Source: Hofstenia miamia (Eukaryota > Xenacoelomorpha > Acoela). From it: DNA of 64,000 nt. Shown piece by piece: positions 24,048 through 38,082 of this stretch. The position numbers were made by a program, and so were the translations under genes. The notes under the pieces were generated by a model. It worked only from the letters and a program-made list of their open reading frames with translations, had not been told where the DNA came from and searched no databases. Each line of letters opens with the position of its first letter. The first letter of the stretch is position 1. Location: contig SCFE01000022.1 in the NCBI GenBank assembly GCA_004352715.1, positions 302,219-366,218 of the forward strand, given 5' to 3'.

Positions 24048-24393
24048 ACGAGAAGCTGAAATAATAAACCAAAAAGTACAGGCATGCTAATTCCGTTAAC
24101 AATATTTACACATTTTATAAATAAATAACGGCGTGATATAAATCACATTCACGAGGAAATATAGTGAATTCACAACACTTCTCCTATGATGTAATAGCAT
24201 CGGATCTTAANNNNNNNNNNNNNNNNNNNNACGAGAAGCTGAAATAATAAACCAAAAAGTACAGGCATGCTAATTCCGTTAACAATATTTACACATTTTA
24301 TAAATAAATAACGGCGTGATATAAATCACATTCACGAGGAAATATAGTGAATTCACAACACTTCTCCTATGATGTAATAGCATCGGATCTTAA
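24048..24393. repeat. 163-bp exact duplicate flanking a 20-N gap
   Basis: Bases 24048-24210 and 24231-24393 appear identical and are separated only by 20 N. This is the signature of an unresolved contig overlap rather than a biological duplication. Confidence 0.85.
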
Positions 24394-27300
24394 AAGAATG
24401 AAATTCCACTTTCTCTTGACAATGTAAATAAATTATCCACACAGCAAAACGCTGCTTCATTTAAAATTCATCCATTGATAATATCTCTCTATGTACTTTG
24501 TACGTTTCACATTCGAGTACGTTCTCAATTTATGAAGTTCACTCAAGAATATAGGTTGTAGATAGTCTATAAAGCGAAGCTTGACGCATTTAACTCGAGA
24601 CTCTATTGATTTAGAGTGCGCTCAAAGCTAAATCTAGGTCGTAAAAACACTGTTTCCTATTTTAAAACAATCGATTAATCTATAAATCATAGCTCACAAA
24701 TGCAAAGATAATGCAATAACAACCTTATAATAGTATATTATTCATAACCATAACCAATGTCACTATGATAAAAAACTAATTCCAATCGAACATGGACTTT
24801 AGGAATTAACCACTATTCATACTGAGTGCTTCTGAGGACTTTTTTTATATTTCTCTATAGCTACAATGAAGTTAATCCTTTATGAAGGAAGCTAAAATTC
24901 AACATTTTTTGAAATGGTGTTTACAAGAAGATAAAAACGTCAGAATTTTTGCAAGTAGACTGAATTGCTGTGGACTGGTAATCACTTTTCAATTAATGTA
25001 GGTCAGGTATTTTTAAAAAAAATTGTCAAAATTAAAATATAAGAAAAATGATTTTTTACGAATAATGAGATAAACATTACAAAAAGCTCGGGATTGATTA
25101 ACCCAAAAATATATGGTTGCTGCGGCAACAGGGCTGTTAAATGTTGAAAAACTTTTTTATAGAAATAATTCATACCTTAGGCGAAGTCACAACATTTTGC
25201 GGCCTAACATTTACTGCATTAAAAGTTATTTAAAAAAGAATGAATAGGGTCAAGAAAAAAATCTCAAATACAAACTTTGTCATGCCCCAAATGTAGAAAC
25301 TAGTTTTTCTTGTTATCTGAGATCGCGCTTGTTGTGTTGTTTGATATCTTGCTATAGAAACTGATCGTGCCTTCAAAATCATGATTATATTAATTGCATT
25401 ATAGAAGCATAGCTCATTCAGTTGTATTGTTCATTATTCATAGTTGACAAATCATGTTCATCTGCTAAACATTATAGGATTTCTGAGCATGTATATAATA
25501 TGGAAAAAGGACGAGATGAGATGAGAGTGAATATTTTTTATTTTTGTCACAAGGCTACAAACCTTTGTCTTCAAATTCTCGTATGTGACCCATAAAAATA
25601 TACAAAATCATATACAAATGGAGGTCCCTTTGTGGTGCTACATCAAATCCTGACAAAGCATGATCATAGATGGTCTAGGTTTAGTGATACATGTAAGAAG
25701 GATAATATGAATTTTTAATAGTTTTCTAAAGTGATGATGGGGATGCGTATAGTGAAGCATATCAAAAGCAAAACCCACTAGACTTGGAATATACAACTAA
25801 AATTTCGGCTAAGACTACTACTTGCAAAGTTTGTTACTTTACTTTCTTAAGTTTTGCAGTAAGAAAAATTGTTTTTAATCCATTATTTAGCTCATTGAAT
25901 AACAGCTCATTGAATTCCTCACATCAATTTTGTTCAACACGAGAAGAATGAAAAAGTTTCTATGCCATTAAATTTCGTTCCCCGATAACACTCTAGACAT
26001 TATGAATATCAGAATTTTATGTTAGAAAAATTTTGTAAGGACATTATGGATGATAAACTTAAAAATACTGCCACAATGGAAATCCATTAATTCATTAAAT
26101 AGGTAAATATTTGTTTCACAAATTGTTTTCAATAAAAAATAGCATTTTGATAACAACAATTTGCAAAAGTTTTGCAAAACTTTAGTAAAAAGCTTCAGTA
26201 GATTGTAAACAAAAACTAACGATTAAATTGTTACCGAATTTTAATTTTTGCGCCTATCAAAGCGTGTTGTATTAGAAAAAACAAACAATAATGGGTTTAT
26301 TTTAAATTTGTGTGAATCTATGAAAATTTTTCTGAAACCTAGTGAATTGCATATAAAATGTTGCCTTTTAATTTCAACTGAAGTACGTAACCAAGAGTAA
26401 GCTTTACGTAGGACAAAAAACCAGATAATTGAATTAAGACATATGTGACCTAACTGCACAATGGCCATTTTAATCGAGTTGAAAACAAATGGAAGTGAAC
26501 CAGGTCAACCCATGGGCACGATTTTTCTAAAGTGGGTACCCGTGGGGTAAAAGTGGGACAAAAACACTCTTGAGTTGAAAAAGCTGAACTAAAAAAGTGC
26601 CAATTTTTGAAATTGTCAAAGTAATTTTCTAACTCTTGGTGAAATTTGATTCCATTCGAAAATACCAAGAAGATCTATTTTTATCTGACCTGTTACCAAT
26701 AGGTTTTTCAATTACACTGGAAATTATGCAATTAACCTTGTATAAAATACTAGCTTTATAGAGTTAAAATTAAATTATATTTTGCTATTAATAATGTTTT
26801 TAATATGCATTGTAATCAAGTTTGTAAATAAATTACTATTGCTAGAAATAGTAGAGATGGTATTTCAAGAGTGATTCTGTATCTTTTAGGCAGTAAGGAT
26901 TTAATATATTTGGCAGTTGTAGTGTGGTTTAGTGCTATGAAAATTTCAATAGAACAAATATGGAGTAATAATGTATCGCAGACAATTTTGGATGGGACAC
27001 TTTCCGGCGGGAGGAAATAAAGCTTGTAGCAAATTGGAGCAGATGTCAGCAGGAGCAAAATGAAGCAGGTCAAAGCAGTTCACAAAAATATGCCCCACTT
27101 CCATCTCTGATTGAAAATAGACGAAATTGTAAATATGGACTTAGGATGGCTAACATATTTCGGCTGGCCGTATTTAGCCATAAAACAAACGGAACCCCTG
27201 GTTACAATAGAGAACTCATTATACATAAGCGAAGAAACATCAATAAATAATAAAGCCTGATATCATTCAATAATCATAACCTGCATGCAATAATTCCATA

Positions 27301-27490
27301 TACAGTAGATTTTATCCCTTAGAAAGATGGAATGGAGATATGTCTCGTTTTGTAAGAGACATATACATGCACATACCAGGAGTACTCTTTTTACAACTAC
27401 AGTAGACGACAGTTACACGTAATCAAATAAAAAATTTTAACTAAAGAACTATTTTAGTTTGTGTTAAGAATCACCTCATCTGCTTGATGG
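24394..27490. other. Intergenic, nothing recognised
   Basis: About 3 kb of AT-rich DNA. Short frames on the minus strand (26241-27073) have no family resemblance or splice support. Confidence 0.3.
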
Positions 27491-27773
27491 CAGCAGTGAC
27501 GTCTCTATAAAATTGGCCCCACTCCCAATTTTATGCATAAATGTTCAGTAACTACTTACTAAATATTTTGTATCTGCTGTCCAAAATTTATTATTGAAGA
27601 TGTTTTTTAATTTTGGGCCCCAATTTTTTGCAATATTTATATAATTACCTAGTTATTTTGAAATGTTGGGACCCCAAAATCCTCCAAATTTCAAACTTGG
27701 CGTCCCAAATTTGTCTAAAATTTCTTATAACATATGTTTTATTCGCACCCCCTCCGTGACGCCACTAGCTGCC
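27489..27773. mobile_element. Candidate MITE with GGCAGC...GCTGCC ends
   Basis: The ends GGCAGCAGTGACGTC and GTGACGCCACTAGCTGCC are imperfect inverted repeats. Inside them are GGCCCCACTCC and GCACCCCCTCC. The interior is AT-rich and non-coding. No target duplication is clear. Confidence 0.4.
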
Positions 27774-30700
27774 AGATCTCGACAGGAGGGAATTTTTTCT
27801 GTTCGGATAATCGAAATAAAATATAATTGTATGAAACATCTTTTTAAAATAATTGGATAAATCCGTCAGAAGCATGCGCTATACAAAAAAAATGTTTTGT
27901 ATATTATCAACATGACTAATTGAAATTCGCGTATTGACTTAAATAAGATAATTGTCCAATCTCCGCTGAGTTAAAATTTACCCGTTGCAATCGTTAATTT
28001 CCCGCGTATTCGTTAATATTTTCAAAACATGTTATCGCTTTACATTTATTCTTAATATTCCTAAAATAGAGAAGCCTCTTAAATTTATTGTTTTGTAGCC
28101 TACTATTTATTTATTTAAAAAAAAATTCAATTTTCGAGTTGAAAATGTCTAGCGGGAACTTTTCGCACAGTTGAAACCAGGTAGTCAGGCAACTGGATCA
28201 TAGTAAGTTGAACCGGGTCATCGCATCAGGTTTTTTAATGCCCGCCGAACTGGTAAGAGAATGAATAATTTTATCAAATTCAAAGTTCATCTGATAAAAT
28301 TCGACTGATTAGAGTAGATTATTTTTAGAGAGTTATAGCCCCATGATTTTTTATGCTATCGACTCAGTTTTTGTTTTATTTTGTGAGGCATGAATAGTTC
28401 TACGATAAAGATAATAATATTTTTAGCCAATCAACATCTGTTAAGCGAAAAAGATCTAATTAATTTTATGAAAACAATTCAACCCATTAGCCTATTGGAA
28501 ATCTATGAATCTATGTATTCTTTGGTACAAGTCTGTGAAAGAAACTGGGAGCAAATAATCGTATGCAGTCTTCACAAATTTATAGACTTCTAGTTTTAAT
28601 ACATATCTTTTTATAAAGGCTAAACCCAACATAATTTTTGTGACTTCTGGGACTTTTTTCAAGAAATCAAACCGCACACATGCTTATCACTTTGGCAAGG
28701 AAATTTCCTCACATATGCTACAAGAGTACATTCATTGATATAGTAATATCTAAAATCAAAATCTATGTACATGAATTCCCTCCCCAAAATTGCGTGACGT
28801 GTGGGACCAGAAGAAAATGCTATGAATTTTCATGTCATTCATCTTCAATTTTCTCTAAGTGCAACTATTGACATACATTTCATTTTAATGTTATATTCTT
28901 CAATACATCCTAAAACATTGTAAGAATCTTTTTTCTCTAAAAATTTACTTTTCTCGAAATTATGATCCACATAATGACGTCATATGTGTGGCAACCGTGC
29001 GGTACGCGACATTAATTCTTTACCAATATCGGTGGTTGGCAATTAGCTATCAAGGGCGATAGTTATAAAATAATATGGCCCAGCCTTGTTTTTGTTATAT
29101 TTAAAATATCTATCGTTTTGAAATGGAATATATTAATTCAAAAAAGGGAATATATTATTAGTTAAAAATGGTTTTATGTACTCAAAAAATAATGAATGAA
29201 GCGGTTAATATTGTTTCAATTTCCTATAAATAATGATAAATCTTGAATTTATAAGTACAACATAATAAAATTAATATATATTTAGAAAATTCATCGTATA
29301 TACCTTTTAACAGTATTTGTATTTTCATAATACGAGGGACATTACGTTGGACTTGATCTAAATTTATTTTGTATTAATTCATGGAATTTTGAAATACATT
29401 CTTTATTTGGTTGTTATATTTCAATTTTTCTTTATGATCGGCATGCAATATGTTAAATTTTCATAGTTATTTCAGAAAAACACACGTATTCTAAATGCGT
29501 TTAAAATACAGCATATCACATATATTATATGCATAAGAAAAATGGAAATATATTTCAAAAAATCATATATAAAAGGGTTTGGATACATAATTTTAAAATA
29601 CACACACGGCGCACCCATTAGCCCTTCCTATGAATATATGAATATGACCAAACAGAACTCAAACAACTCGTACTTAAAAAGGTGATCAACCCAACTCAAT
29701 GCCTTGACTGACAGAAACTACGTGCAACTCTGACTTAAACAATTAAGAATGTGGATTTGACTGAATATTGTCGTCTATTCTAACTCTGTAAATTTGATAA
29801 TAGTGGACTATTTGATAAAGCCCACTAGTTCCTTGTAGCAGGTGTGCCACGGGTGTTTTGCAAGGGAGAAAAAAATACTGTAATATTTGGAGGATTTAGG
29901 CAAAAGTTCAAGTTATATAAACCACAGTCGAGATTAAATTCCCGAAAAATGAAATTATCATATATTCACATAAACATGGTCTTTAGAAAAATACACACTG
30001 AAATGACATAACGAGATATATGGTGGTAGCTCTCGCTGACATAATATAAAATATTCACACCTACTAAAAAAATTCAATTTTTACACACTGAATAAGTATA
30101 TTATACACGATATCCGGAAAAATTCAAGATATTTACTTTGATTATAAACGCTAGGACATTCACAAAAAATAAGTAGTACAAATTTGAATAGACGAATGTG
30201 ATGGCAGTAAAAATTAAAATCAAACAGTAAAATTTGTGGTAGAATAGCCACAGTTGTTGGTGATTACATTTCATCGCTTGGTTTACTAAAAATCTTAGAA
30301 GATGAGCATTGACAGGATCTCGCTTTAATCAATTTTTGCTCTAATATAACCTACAATCACATCAAAGTTCACGTTCTGATCCGATTAAGTATTGTTGCAC
30401 GACTTCGACTAGTAAAAAAAACTTTCAACCAAACATTACAAATTTCGAGCGTGTTTGCAGGGAGAATTCTATTGAGGGTGTATTTTCAAAAAAATGGTCT
30501 AATTTGCTTTTGAAAGGGAGCTTTATTGCCAATGATCCCATGATTATTTCTTTTAATCATTTAAAGATTTAGAAACATTTTTAGTGCAGCAGTAACAAAA
30601 AATCGTATTTTCGAAGATTCACTAATACTTAATTCAATACCAGTATAACATGTGGTCATTGAAGGTCTGGATTATCCCTCGAAAAAGGATCGGTATTGAA

Positions 30701-32440
30701 ACACTAATTTATGTGAGGAGTGTTGCTTAATGAAATTTACTTCCGATGTTTAATCAGAGTAAATACGATGTTAGAAAAATTCTAAGTAGCTCGAAATATA
30801 ATTTATCGTAATACTCAATGATTGCTTGTAATATTGACGCGTTTAGTTCACTTACATGGTTGGGATTTTTTAAAGAGGAATTCAACCTGATTCCAGCAAG
30901 GTTGGTTTTGCTGATGGGTAAACTAGTTAAACCGTTTTGTACCTAAGTGCTCTGAATTACTACGTTCAATTTATCTAGCAAAGAGTAGAAACGATTTTGT
31001 CTGGAAAACTGCATGTCTAAATAGCGAAGAAATTATTCAAACAGCTAACTTGTCATCCTTTTTGTGAAATCTGATGGTAACATAACCTTTAGCTTTCTTG
31101 AATGCCAATATAATTGCAGATTTCCCCAATAATAAGTAACGGAAACTTTTTTACAGCAATTGATTCACTACACTGTTATTGATTCTTATGATTTTTGCCA
31201 CCAAAAGCACTTCTCACCTCTAAACAGAATGATTTATCAGATGTTGGTCTCAAAACAGTATAGCATCCTCTGAGTTGAAGGCGTCTTTTGGAATGTAAAT
31301 GTTTAGCAGGTTAATCAAAATTTTTTCTTTCCATTTCTTCAGGTTTTCAGAATTGATGCCTACAGATGAAACATTGCAACTAACATTTTCTCACAGACAC
31401 CACGGCGACGTTTTTCAAATGTGGCAGATTCTTCAATATTTCTCTGGGTGAAACTTGTTAGCTTTTTACAATAAAACTTGTTCACTAACCTCTATATTGA
31501 AGGATATTTGGACTGCCTGCTTCAATGATGTTTATGATGTTGGATACAGTGGTTTAATTAGAATTTTTCTTACTGCTCCTTGATGATTTTGCAACTTTTC
31601 TTCAGTGGAAATTATAAAATGCGTTCAAGACATTTATATAAACAAAACGTTTCTGCATTAAGGCTGAAGCAATATGCTTTGAGGGTATTACGACAATTAT
31701 TGATTGACTTAGCACAGATGACTGCTGATTCCAGTTTGCCTACTTGTTCTGTAACAAAGCTGTTATGTGTAGTTATTCAACTGACATAATTGACACTGTT
31801 ATGAAATAAGCTTAGACATTGTAACAGCACGATATGCAAACTAGAGAAAAAAAATGCATTGTGAGATTGACTATTGGTACGGGAAAAAGCACGCTATGAG
31901 CAGTATTTGAGTAAGCATTAAGCAAAATGTCATACACTTATAGAGAAAAACTTCCTTTCCTAGAGATGCGTACTGTAAATTGATAAGTACGCATAGTGAT
32001 GTACTTGCATTTGGTGAAATCTATATTTGAGTGAAAAACGACATTCTATATTAGATGTATAAAGTATATGATTTTGAATCTCTTTGAAAAAACTTTAGAT
32101 TTCCTCAATTTATTTGACAATATCAAATTTTGGATTCTGTTGTTTAGGGATTGAGTAAACGATATTAATTCTTCAAGATTATTTACAACCGGTCTCAATT
32201 CTGCGGAAATATACTAAATTATCACAAGAACTGATATTTATGAAAAAATATATTCCTTTATTATGTTGTTAGAAAAAATATTCTCAATCGGAAACACATT
32301 AGACCCCCCAGCCTCATATTTGTCTTCAACGCTTTCAAGTATTAATTGTTGGCAATGTGATTTTACGACAATTGAAACATTCTCTATTGGATTTAATTCG
32401 CAATTGTACGAATGAGACACACTCCATGACATTGAAAAAG
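27774..32440. other. Intergenic, old unclassified repeat debris
   Basis: There are no convincing genes. Segments at 30.3-31.8 kb have slightly higher GC and broken frames, consistent with very decayed transposon sequence that I could not assign. Confidence 0.25.
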
Positions 32441-32449
32441 ATCCTCTAA

Positions 32450-33600
32450 CCTCTTTGAGGGATCTACGATTTCTGTTTTATGAAGACGACATAGTTCTGT
32501 ACGCAGTCAAGTACGAAATTGATGATCCTACGGCAGTGGTGCTCTGAACCTAAAGTCTGCGTGTATATCGAAGATCAAAGGATGAAACTTAGGAAATAGG
32601 TTCATTTTGGTCATGACGATCACTTTGAATAAAATGCAATTGATATGAATATCTCGGTATTTTGCTACAACCTAGTCTTATAATCACGAAACACATATTA
32701 AAACGTAAAGCCAAATCGAAGCCAGCAGTTAGTTCAATTCCAAACTTGAAAAAGCTATAAATCTCCACAAGCTTAAAGTTGTGTGATCTCAAAATGCGTC
32801 CGATAATGTGCTACGGGCTCCAGGAGATCGCGCCATTATTAGCAACGATGAGCCTTATAGAATTTAATAAAGTGAAAACAAGCTCTTTTCGATGGACACC
32901 ACCTCGCAAAAATAATCACTAATAATATAGTAGAGAAATTGTTATTAAAGATATCGTAAATGATTATGTTCATTTTAAAGAAAAACTAATCTTATACAAA
33001 TAAAATGTTTAACAGTAAATTTATATGGAACAGTTATGTACATAAAAAATAGAACAACTGTATGAATATTTTTACTTTTAGAAGCTTAAAATAGTACAAA
33101 TTTCTGTAGAAATTTCATTTTCACAGAACACTTATGTACATCAGTTATAAAAAACAGAACAGCCGTGCGAATATTTTTACTTTTAGTAATTTAAAATAGT
33201 GAAAATTTCTGTAGAAATTTCATTTAGTAAAAAAAATTTTCTGAACTAGAATTGATCTATGGGCCGTTTGAGAACCACTGGTCTACAAAAATCATGTCAT
33301 CAACCTTGGCATTGTATCTGTGTAATACCCAACATCTTTGTGTCAGCTTGCAGCAAAATCGTGAATTCAACTATAAACCATGGCAAGATTATGTAGAATA
33401 CAGAAGAGAAAGAGAAGCTTTCATTTTGGCTGAATACTTCACAAGTGCAGATCGATGAAACACTCATAGCGTCATCGACACCATAAAATGAAAGTAAAAT
33501 CCCATGGTTTTCACTAAAAATTGCGAAACAAAACACGGTTTGTAGCCCGAAAGAAGAATGTATTTGCAAGTTTTGTGGACACCAATTTAAGCTATAACTG
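32450..33600 (+). pseudogene. LINE reverse transcriptase relic, interrupted
   Basis: Plus-strand pieces read FYEDDIVLYAVKYE (the catalytic Y-x-D-D motif with E in place of the usual A), then KAKSKPAVSSIPNLKKL, then ISTSLKLCDLKMRPIMCYGL (the post-RT I-S-x-x-L-K-L motif). A non-coding insert follows at about 32935-33280. After it come EYRREREAFILAEYF and a decayed C-terminal part near 33490-33560 that resembles the H-G-F-H...C-K-L-C tail of such elements. Many stops and frameshifts. Confidence 0.55.
32935..33280. mobile_element. Probable hAT-type MITE remnant inside the LINE relic
   Basis: The right end reads CGTTTGAGAACCACTG, reverse of the hAT-like CAGTGGTTCTCAAACG. Inside are two diverged tandem copies of a block containing GAATATTTTTACTTTTAG and TTCTGTAGAAATTTCATTT. 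The left terminus was not found, so the left boundary is approximate. Confidence 0.4.
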
Positions 33601-34460
33601 CTTTCTTGTTCCTATCCTATACACCAATTTTTTAGTTTCTAAAAGCTAAAGAATGGGTAAACTACATTGGATCTCGGTGAGGTTTATTTGGTTTATAACT
33701 ACTGACATTTTAGCTATCAAGTATATACCATTGGGGAATATTAACGTTTTCTGCATTTTGATATTTCTCGCATGCGCGCCAATGGTTACTGACTATATCC
33801 ATACATCGAATATGTTATGATTCTCATACATTTTGGAATGTAAATAAAATTATAAAGAAGGCGCTCTCTTGTCACATAAAATATATCTAATTGTAGATTT
33901 TTAGTAAGAACTAAAGTTAAATATAAAAAACATGAAATCATCAGTAAAAGATTTTTAATATGATTTGAAACAATCGAAAAGCTTCTACCCGTTTTGACGG
34001 GTTACACCTTAACCAGAACTGATATGTAACACTAACACCAACATGCAGCAAGGAAAGCAGCATAATGCAGTCGCCGCAAGCATAAAATTAATTTAAATAT
34101 ACTTTAGTCACTACACACAAACTGTCAGCAAATGAACATATAAGTTGAAGAAAGTGCAATGATTTCCTACTATTTGAAAACAATATTTGCGGCTAATAAT
34201 ATGCACGCAATTACAATAAAATATAAGTTACCCCAGTTAACTATGGTTTTCAGATCAACTTTATGAATTATTTTTATACTATTAAACGCTACAGTATCAT
34301 ATTAATTAAACTAAACATCTTTCACAATTCCAAATTAATAGTTGCTTTAATTTATATGTCTTGCATATAATCTAAAATGTTAAAGTAACCAAATTAAAAT
34401 TATGAGACCATGAATATTCGACATCACTATCATTTTGTCAAATTAAAAATAAACAAGGTC

Positions 34461-34800
34461 GGTCCTTTTTTACCGACATAAAGAACCTTCAAAGCGACAT
34501 ACAGAACCTTGAGATGAACATAGCAAATCCTTTTAACAAAGTTTGCTGAAAATAAGCAGGTACCCTAATATTTAGTCTAATCTAGGAAAAATGATAAGAT
34601 ATTATGCATGATTTTAAAAAAAATATTCAGATAAATCTTTTGATGTGCATATGATTAAATTTTGACTTGCCTATCCAATGTTATTGATCTTCATACCTCA
34701 CTTATGCTACTCTTTGTACATTTTGCAAAAAGATTTGCTATATCGATCTCATGGTTTCCGTATGTCGGATTGAAGTTTCCTTCTGTCGGTAAAAAGTACC
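34461..34800. mobile_element. MITE with long (about 70-bp) inverted repeats
   Basis: The left arm begins GGTCCTTTTTTACCGACAT. The right arm, reversed, begins GGTACTTTTTACCGACAGA. Homology continues through AACTTCAA...CGACATAC...GAGAT and ATAGCAAATC. There is no coding capacity, and the target duplication is not visible. Confidence 0.6.
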
Positions 34801-34872
34801 ATATTATGACGGAGTAAACATGTTTTGACGATTGGACTAGTGTATAATTTTCCATTTGTCAAAATATCGAAA

Positions 34873-36492
34873 TTCAATTTATCTGACAGCTAAATGCCGA
34901 ATCTAGTCTAAATCTAACCTAAATAAAGTCTTTGATCTTTATATTATGTTCAAAACAAATATTTGGAAGATTTCCAAACAAAGGTACTCCCTAAACTAAT
35001 GTAGAGTTAATTTCGATCTCGAGGAAATTATTTTATAAATTATGCTAAGCTATCGTTCTATGCCTATTAAACTGTTTATGTATTTATTGTATTTTGTATC
35101 CTTTTTACCCCTTAATAATGTATATTTTTCCACTATTCTGTACCTTTGCAGGCTTCAACTATCAAAAGCATACTAAAATTCCATTTATTTCGTATATTTA
35201 AGCTCAATTATGTAAAATGCGTAGATATTTTGAAATGTTTATCACTCTAAATAACATTTAAGTCCTTAATTTAAATAATGAATTTAGACATTTCTTCCAT
35301 ACAAATCTAAGAGACTATCAATTTTAGTAGTTGTAAAGAGATATTGTGACGGATACGACTGTTTTAAAAGAGTATCTTTTTTGATTTTATGGATTGGAGC
35401 CAGTTTGTTTCTAGAAGTACCAGCATATACAATTAACCCATACCGAATAATCAGCTGAATGTAATAGTTATAATATGAGAGTAATATTTCCCGTGATACA
35501 AAGTGACGAAATCGTAAANATCTTCTGTACATGTGTACAGATGTGTTTATCATACACCACGAATCAGTAGGTAAGCGTATTGTTCATTATCTTCGTATTA
35601 GAAAGAAATACACATAATTTTAAACTGGGATTCGATCTTGTCAATCGTAATATAATATTACTATTCTTTTCAAGTATGCCGTAGCAAACAACAGTAATTA
35701 TATCGAAGACTAAGAACGTACAAGATCTAATTCATCAAGTGTCTCTTCATTGCAAAATTATAAATATAAATTAAGAAACATTTTTGGATATTACAGTAAT
35801 GGGACAGCGTAGATAATCGGGCGAATAGATAATAAACTGGTTCACGTTCAATTTATCTGACAGCTAAATGCCGAATCTAGTCTAAATCTAACCTAAATAA
35901 AGTCTTTGATCTTTATATTATGTTCAAAACAAATATTTGGAAGATTTCCAAACAAAGGTACTCCCTAAACTAATGTAGAGTTAATTTCGATCTCGAGGAA
36001 ATTATTTTATAAATTATGCTAAGCTATCGTTCTATGCCTATTAAACTGTTTATGTATTTATTGTATTTTGTATCCTTTTTACCCCTTAATAATGTATATT
36101 TTTCCACTATTCTGTACCTTTGCAGGCTTCAACTATCAAAAGCATACTAAAATTCCATTTATTTCGTATATTTAAGCTCAATTATGTAAAATGCGTAGAT
36201 ATTTTGAAATGTTTATCACTCTAAATAACATTTAAGTCCTTAATTTAAATAATGAATTTAGACATTTCTTCCATACAAATCTAAGAGACTATCAATTTTA
36301 GTAGTTGTAAAGAGATATTGTGACGGATACGACTGTTTTAAAAGAGTATCTTTTTTGATTTTATGGATTGGAGCCAGTTTGTTTCTAGAAGTACCAGCAT
36401 ATACAATTAACCCATACCGAATAATCAGCTGAATGTAATAGTTATAATATGAGAGTAATATTTCCCGTGATACAAAGTGACGAAATCGTAAA
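34873..36492. repeat. 646-bp direct duplication of a LINE 3' end
   Basis: 34873-35518 and 35847-36492 (offset 974) look identical. Copy 1 stops exactly at a single N (35519), while copy 2 continues into LINE coding sequence. This fits an assembly join or a very recent duplication. Confidence 0.85.
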
Positions 36493-36640
36493 ATAACTGC
36501 TACATGTTTTGCAATGCTTCTTTAAACCTTTAGAACATTATCATCAAAGTTTAACCTATTATCAATTTTTAAACCCAGATATTTCACAGATTGCGCCTGT
36601 TTTTTGGAATCACGCCTCCATACTACACGGAGTTTCTAAA
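35284..36640 (-). pseudogene. LINE reverse transcriptase C-terminal relic, two copies
   Basis: The minus frame of copy 2 reads VKYLGLKIDNRLNFDDNVL, the K-Y-L-G-L motif. It passes a stop and continues RFRHFVSREILLSYYNYYIQ and IIRYGLIVYAGTSRNKL, the usual Y-x-x-Y...I-x-Y-G-x-x-x-W/Y region. Copy 1 holds only the second half. The catalytic RT core is absent. The 3' untranslated part extends left to 34873. Confidence 0.65.
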
Positions 36641-38080
36641 ATGTTTTTGAAGCAGGTGTCATTTACATGAAATGGGTTAAACATGGATTAAGTTGGAAAA
36701 TGGTTAAAAATTTCGGGATCATGCATGAATCCGGAAAGGCACATTTAATTAATATTATTTAATCATATTGTAAGCTTATTTTTAAATATAGTAAAAATGA
36801 TAATGTATTAAAACAATTCAGCAAAAAAAGGATTCTAAAATTCCTTTGTACAATCAGGAATTCTCTGAGTCTGAAGGTAGAGTCTATGAAGAGAACACTT
36901 GAGAAAGAGGATGAACATGACTTCTTGGATAGAATTTGTTTTTTATCTCGCATAAATACACGAATTGGTGTATAGTTTCCAATTACCCTGATTCGTACAT
37001 CACGTTTCTATATTGCGTCGAAACAATACAGGAAGTATTCACTTTCACTCCTCCTCCTAAGCCACTAAATCGTACGTAATCAACGACTACGAAACAGTGA
37101 TAAAGCTCATTGAAGTCAACGGCATTTAAGCTTAGATGGTAAATAAGTAGTCAGTAGAAATTGCTTTCTTAGGTACGCGTTAAATGTGCTATTTAAAACC
37201 AAGTTTCTCATCACCTGAGAAGGACAAAAGTTTTTGAATAGAAACTCGCGCAATGTTTTCAGTTTTTATTCGTAATTTAATTCATTTCATTGCACGTGTG
37301 ATCACCAACGAGTGTTCAGTTGCGAATTGTCGTTTAACATAGAAAATATATTACCCGGAGATAGTTGGAAAGGCTGTACCGATTTTTGTATTATTTTTAT
37401 ACACATTGACCACCCTTTACTCCGGGTGTATTCTTATGGTATTTCAAAGAGTGTATGGGATTATCCTTCTTCGTTCAAAAGCCCTGATTTAGATTTATAT
37501 TCGTATCTATTATGATTATATTAAGGAAGCTGGTGGAGAGGATGTCTTCCATCCACAAGATAGCTATGATTGCCACGACCGTCTTCTTTGCCAATGCAAT
37601 TGAGGGCAAAGCTATTTGGTCAAAGCCATATACTGCTTCATACCGTTTTTGTCTAAACTCATTAGCATAAGATATGTGATGCTTCTCAATAGTCATAAAT
37701 TTCTTAATAAATTTAAATATACTAAATGTTCAAGTCACAAATAGGAAATGTTTTCACCGATGCACAGAAGACAGAATTGCAAACATGGCGAAATAGACAA
37801 AAATTAATTTTTGACAAATTAAAAAATATTTTGCAGTTTTTTGAAGACCAGGTTATGCCTAAATTAAAATATGATATGTCAGTTTCATTATATTAATTTA
37901 TGGCAACAGCAGCATTTTAGAAATATGGCTGCTTGATAAACAAATTGTCAAATGCCTGTTCGCTTTAACAAGTGCATGTCATTAAAATAGATTATTTCGA
38001 GCATCCTTATAATCTTAATTCAAGTTACTACTTTATAAAATATAATATTGCATATATTTATATATAAAAAATTCATTTTG
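36641..38080. other. Intergenic, nothing recognised
   Basis: Short frames at 37312-37515 (+) and 37475-37696 (-) have no recognisable product. Confidence 0.25.
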
Positions 38081-38082
38081 TA

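Noticed and set aside
32532-32560. CAGTGGTGCTCTGAACC as the left terminus of a hAT element ending at 33280
   Set aside because: This sequence is part of the LINE reverse transcriptase reading, and the flanking octamers do not match the right side.
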